55,282 bases of DNA from JAHEJB01 sp041748175 (GTDB lineage Bacteria > Bacteroidota > Rhodothermia > Rhodothermales > Rubricoccaceae): contig JBGTDU010000053.1 of the NCBI GenBank assembly GCA_041748175.1, positions 1 to 55,282 of the forward strand, given 5' to 3'. A program made the position numbers and the translations under genes. Shown here in pieces: positions 53,519 to 55,282 of this stretch. Position 1 is the stretch's first letter, and each line of letters begins with the position of its first letter. The notes below the pieces were generated by a model. That model was not told the origin of the DNA. It did no database searches and saw only the letters and a program-made list of their open reading frames with translations.

Positions 53519-53606
53519 ACCCCCCTTTCACCCCTTCCCCCTCTGTCTCTATCACCCTCTCTCCCTCTCACCCTCTCACCCTCTCACCCTTTCGCCCTTT
53601 CGCCCT
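53519..53606. repeat. Eleven in-phase 8-bp units at the dtd 3' end
   Basis: On the plus strand: ACCCCCCT, TTCACCCC, TTCCCCCT, CTGTCTCT, ATCACCCT, CTCTCCCT, then CTCACCCT three times and TTCGCCCT twice. On the minus strand the unit is AGGGTGAG or AGGGCGAA. The dtd stop codon lies inside the array. Confidence 0.85.
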
Positions 53607-54053
53607 CCCTACCTTGCTCTCCAGCCAGAGCGTCACCGGCCCGTCGTTGACGAGCTTCACGCTCATCTTCGCACCAAAGACGCCGGTCTGCACGGGTTTG
53701 TTGAGGAGAGCTTGGAGTTGAGTCAGGAAGTACTGGTAGAGCGCTTCGGCTTTCTCGGGAAGAGCCGCATTCACGTACGACGGCCGGTTTCCCTTGCGTG
53801 CGTCTCCGCATAGGGTGAACTGTGATACGACGAGCGCCTCGCCGCCCGTATCCAACAAGGAACGGTTCATCTTCCCCTCCTCATCGTTGAACACACGCAG
53901 ACGACTCACCTTCCCCGCGAGCCAGTCGGCCTCGGCCTCGGTGTCTCCCTGATCGACGCCAAGAAATATCAGCAAGCCCGTGCCGATTGCCGCGACTGTT
54001 TCGCCGTCTACGTCAACAGAGGCTTCGCTGACACGCTGGATGAGTGCGATCAT
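53568..54053 (-). CDS. dtd: D-aminoacyl-tRNA deacylase
   Basis: Removes D-amino acids (and Gly) mischarged on tRNA. 161 residues from the ATG at 54053 (MIALIQRVSEASVDVDGETV); an upstream ATG at 54125 adds unlike sequence. Active-site blocks GLLIFLGVDQGDTE, SQFTLCGDARKGNRPSY and the Gly-cisPro-type VNDGPVTLWLES near the family's normal end. The last ~15 residues (KVGRAKGRKGERVRG) go beyond the usual C-terminus and are largely encoded by an octamer repeat array. The core looks functional. Confidence 0.92.
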   Translation of the reverse strand: MIALIQRVSEASVDVDGETVAAIGTGLLIFLGVDQGDTEAEADWLAGKVSRLRVFNDEEGKMNRSLLDTGGEALVVSQFTLCGDARKGNRPSYVNAALPEKAEALYQYFLTQLQALLNKPVQTGVFGAKMSVKLVNDGPVTLWLESKVGRAKGRKGERVRG

Positions 54054-54067
54054 TTCGGGTACGGTAG

Positions 54068-54088
54068 GGACGCCTCGCCGAGGCGTCC
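54068..54088. repeat. Short perfect palindrome between rdgB and dtd
   Basis: A 9-bp perfect stem ggacgcctc/gaggcgtcc with a 3-bp loop, gcc. It sits 15-36 bp upstream of the dtd start. It lacks a T tract and looks like a REP-type or interspersed palindrome. Confidence 0.5.
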
Positions 54089-54105
54089 GCCTGCAAACCA
54101 CAAAC

Positions 54106-54705
54106 CTACCGAAGGAACTCCACAAACTGCGCCAGCGCGCGACCTCGATGGGAGATCAAGTTCTTCTCGGCCTTGTACATTTCGGCAAACGTCCGCCCGT
54201 CTCCTTCAAAAGGCTGGAAGATGGAATCATAGCCAAACCCGGCGCTTCCGCGCGCTCTTTCGGTGATGACGCCCGCACACATACCATCGAAAAAGTGAGG
54301 GCCCGAGTCATCCACAAAAGCCAGCGTCGTCCGAAAGCACGCCGAACGATCTTCAACTCCTTTCAACGCAGCCAGCAGCTTCCGGCGATTGGCTGCCTCA
54401 TCCGATTCGTTACCAGCATAGCGCGCGCTATGAATACCCGGAGCGCCGCCGAGGGCATCCACTTCGAGGCCGGTATCGTCGGCCAGCGAGGGTTGGCCGG
54501 TGTGTTCGTACAGTGCTCGGGCTTTCTTCTCTGCATTGCCCCGGAGGGTGTCGGCGTCCTCTTCGACATGCGGCGCATCCCGCACATCTGTCGCAGAGAT
54601 GAGTTGAATCGGCAGGCTCTCCAACAACGCGGCGAGCTCGACCACCTTGCCCGGGTTGCGCGTGGCGAGGATGATGGTTTTTATGGAATCGTCTAAATAG
54701 TTCAC
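54106..54705 (-). CDS. rdgB: XTP/dITP pyrophosphatase (HAM1/RdgB)
   Basis: Removes non-canonical purine nucleotides from the NTP pool. 199 residues. The family start TIILATRNPGKVVELAALLE, LADDTGLEVDALGGAPGIHS (~74), FRTTLAFVD, GFGYDSIFQP and the final HRGRALAQF motif are all present. dtd follows 52 bp downstream on the same strand across a short palindrome. Confidence 0.95.
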   Translation of the reverse strand: MNYLDDSIKTIILATRNPGKVVELAALLESLPIQLISATDVRDAPHVEEDADTLRGNAEKKARALYEHTGQPSLADDTGLEVDALGGAPGIHSARYAGNESDEAANRRKLLAALKGVEDRSACFRTTLAFVDDSGPHFFDGMCAGVITERARGSAGFGYDSIFQPFEGDGRTFAEMYKAEKNLISHRGRALAQFVEFLR

Positions 54706-54888
54706 AGGGGGTAATGTGAAAGCGGGGGTTCGATTGCAAGCTTGCTAAATGTATGGAACGGCACTCCCTTCGTCCCCTTTTCACCATTTCGTGAACCATG
54801 AATCCCTGGAAGTCGCAGGGCACGGCGGCGTACATTGTCGGGCTTCGCGGTTCTCTGTTCGCCGCGTCAACACGTTTGTTTCCCTTTT

Positions 54889-54893
54889 GGAGG
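54889..54893 (+). promoter_or_regulatory. Ribosome binding site that fixes a TTG start for rpsU
   Basis: GGAGG lies six bases before the TTG at 54900. The nearest in-frame ATG (54798) would add 34 residues absent from S21 proteins, so this site decides the start. Confidence 0.8.
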
Positions 54894-54899
54894 TCTTCC

Positions 54900-55088
54900 T
54901 TGGCAGTCGGTATCAAAGTTCGTGACAAAGAGTCCATCGACCGCGCACTGCGTCGGTTCAAGCGCACCGTAAACCGCGCGCGCATTCTGCGGACATACCG
55001 CGATAATCTGGCGTTCACGAAGCCAAGCGAAGTTCACCGCGAGGAGCGCAAGAAAGCCGCCGCCAACGCGCGACGCAAGCGCCGCTAG
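54900..55088 (+). CDS. rpsU: 30S ribosomal protein bS21
   Basis: 62 residues starting at TTG (54900), directed by GGAGG. Sequence MAVGIKVRDKESIDRALRRF, then VNRARILRTYRDNLAFTKPS and a Lys/Arg-rich C-terminus (REERKKAAANARRKRR) match bS21. The protein binds 16S rRNA near the anti-Shine-Dalgarno and promotes initiation. A TTG start on such a gene could tune its translation. A terminator follows. Confidence 0.93.
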   Translation: MAVGIKVRDKESIDRALRRFKRTVNRARILRTYRDNLAFTKPSEVHREERKKAAANARRKRR

Positions 55089-55132
55089 GAAGACAATTGC
55101 TCGACTGACTGTCTCATTCAGTGTCAAGTTTT

Positions 55133-55166
55133 GCGCCCGCCCCGGAGATTCGTGGCGGGCGCTTTT
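55133..55166 (+). terminator. rpsU terminator
   Basis: A perfect 9-bp GC stem (55133-55141 with 55154-55162) runs into TTTT, 45 bp after the rpsU stop and 24 bp before the stop of the convergent gene at the window edge. Confidence 0.85.
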
Positions 55167-55189
55167 GTGGGGCCATGCGGGAATGTGGA

Positions 55190-55282
55190 CTACACCGCCA
55201 GGCCCAAGGCCTGCCTCAGAATCCCATCCTGCTCTGCGGCATGGACGGCCGCGCTTCCGGTTGCCGGACTCGCGGCTGCACG
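55190..55282 (-). CDS. sucA: C-terminal end of probable 2-oxoglutarate dehydrogenase E1 (partial)
   Basis: The last 30 codons of a minus-strand gene that enters from the right edge, too short to be flagged by length. It reads AASPATGSAAVHAAEQDGIL then RQALGLAV and TAG. This resembles the conserved end of SucA-type E1 (ASPA.GS...H..EQ..L...AL). The identification rests on this motif alone; kgd-type or other thiamine-dependent E1 proteins with the same tail are possible. Confidence 0.6.
   Translation of the reverse strand, partial: RAAASPATGSAAVHAAEQDGILRQALGLAV

Noticed and set aside
53519..53606. Pyrimidine-rich array considered as a terminator or polyT sequencing artefact
   Set aside because: The in-phase 8-bp units are regular and partly diverged, which suits a real minisatellite; no stem is formed.

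Overview
This 55 kb window looks like chromosomal DNA of a Rhodothermales-type bacterium (Rhodothermota, Bacteroidota/FCB side). The evidence is a carboxypeptidase-domain TonB receptor in an operon with a cargo carrying a type IX secretion-like C-terminal domain and a PorV-family barrel, a single-chain glycyl-tRNA synthetase, a YpdA-type bacillithiol disulfide reductase and a CxxC-less bL31. The assignment is an inference from gene content. Both window ends cut genes: an RND pump at the left and the last 30 codons of a probable sucA at the right.

Layout. 1-4.5 kb: RND pump (partial), mpl, a GT-C-like membrane protein. 4.5-8.5 kb: an unknown lipoprotein, then glyS with a two-gene AbiEii-like nucleotidyltransferase module inserted at its 3' end. 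The module is bracketed by two diverged copies of the glyS 3' end exactly 1500 bp apart. 8.7-11.3 kb: DPPR-synthase-like UbiA, DprE1-like oxidase and what appears to be a wrecked DprE2-like reductase. 11.3-21 kb: housekeeping genes (radC, rho, rnhB, aroK, truA, arcA-like, tadA, ypdA) with a kelch lipoprotein and a two-helix small protein. 21-31.5 kb: a seven-heme TPR lipoprotein and the TonB receptor / large secreted protein / PorV operon with its own promoter, operator-like dyad and terminator. 32-37.4 kb: serA, uvrB, an MNT nucleotidyltransferase whose HEPN toxin partner survives only as an internally deleted remnant, a HEAT-like exported protein, rpmE. 37.4-46.3 kb: a quinone-reductase-like MDR, deoA, a PspA gene followed by a half-length PspA-related coiled-coil protein and a membrane-anchored coiled-coil protein, a CNNM/CorC protein, pepE, and a minus-strand moaA-moaC-floA-hypothetical run. 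48-55 kb: a winged-helix/beta-propeller one-component sensor, a fasciclin protein, amidohydrolase, dtd, rdgB, rpsU.

Main points of interest: (i) the glyS-nested toxin-antitoxin-like island; (ii) the PspA / half-PspA / membrane coiled-coil operon, a possible membrane-stress system with partners I do not recognise; (iii) a two-copy double-hairpin element near 51.1-51.8 kb whose first stem changes sequence but stays paired while its 15-nt loop is conserved; (iv) several in-phase 7-, 8- and 16-bp degenerate arrays in intergenic DNA, one of which supplies the C-terminal tail of Dtd; (v) the dead HEPN toxin beside a living MNT gene. No tRNA, rRNA, CRISPR array, transposase or integrase was seen. 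All calls come from reading the sequence; no database search was run.
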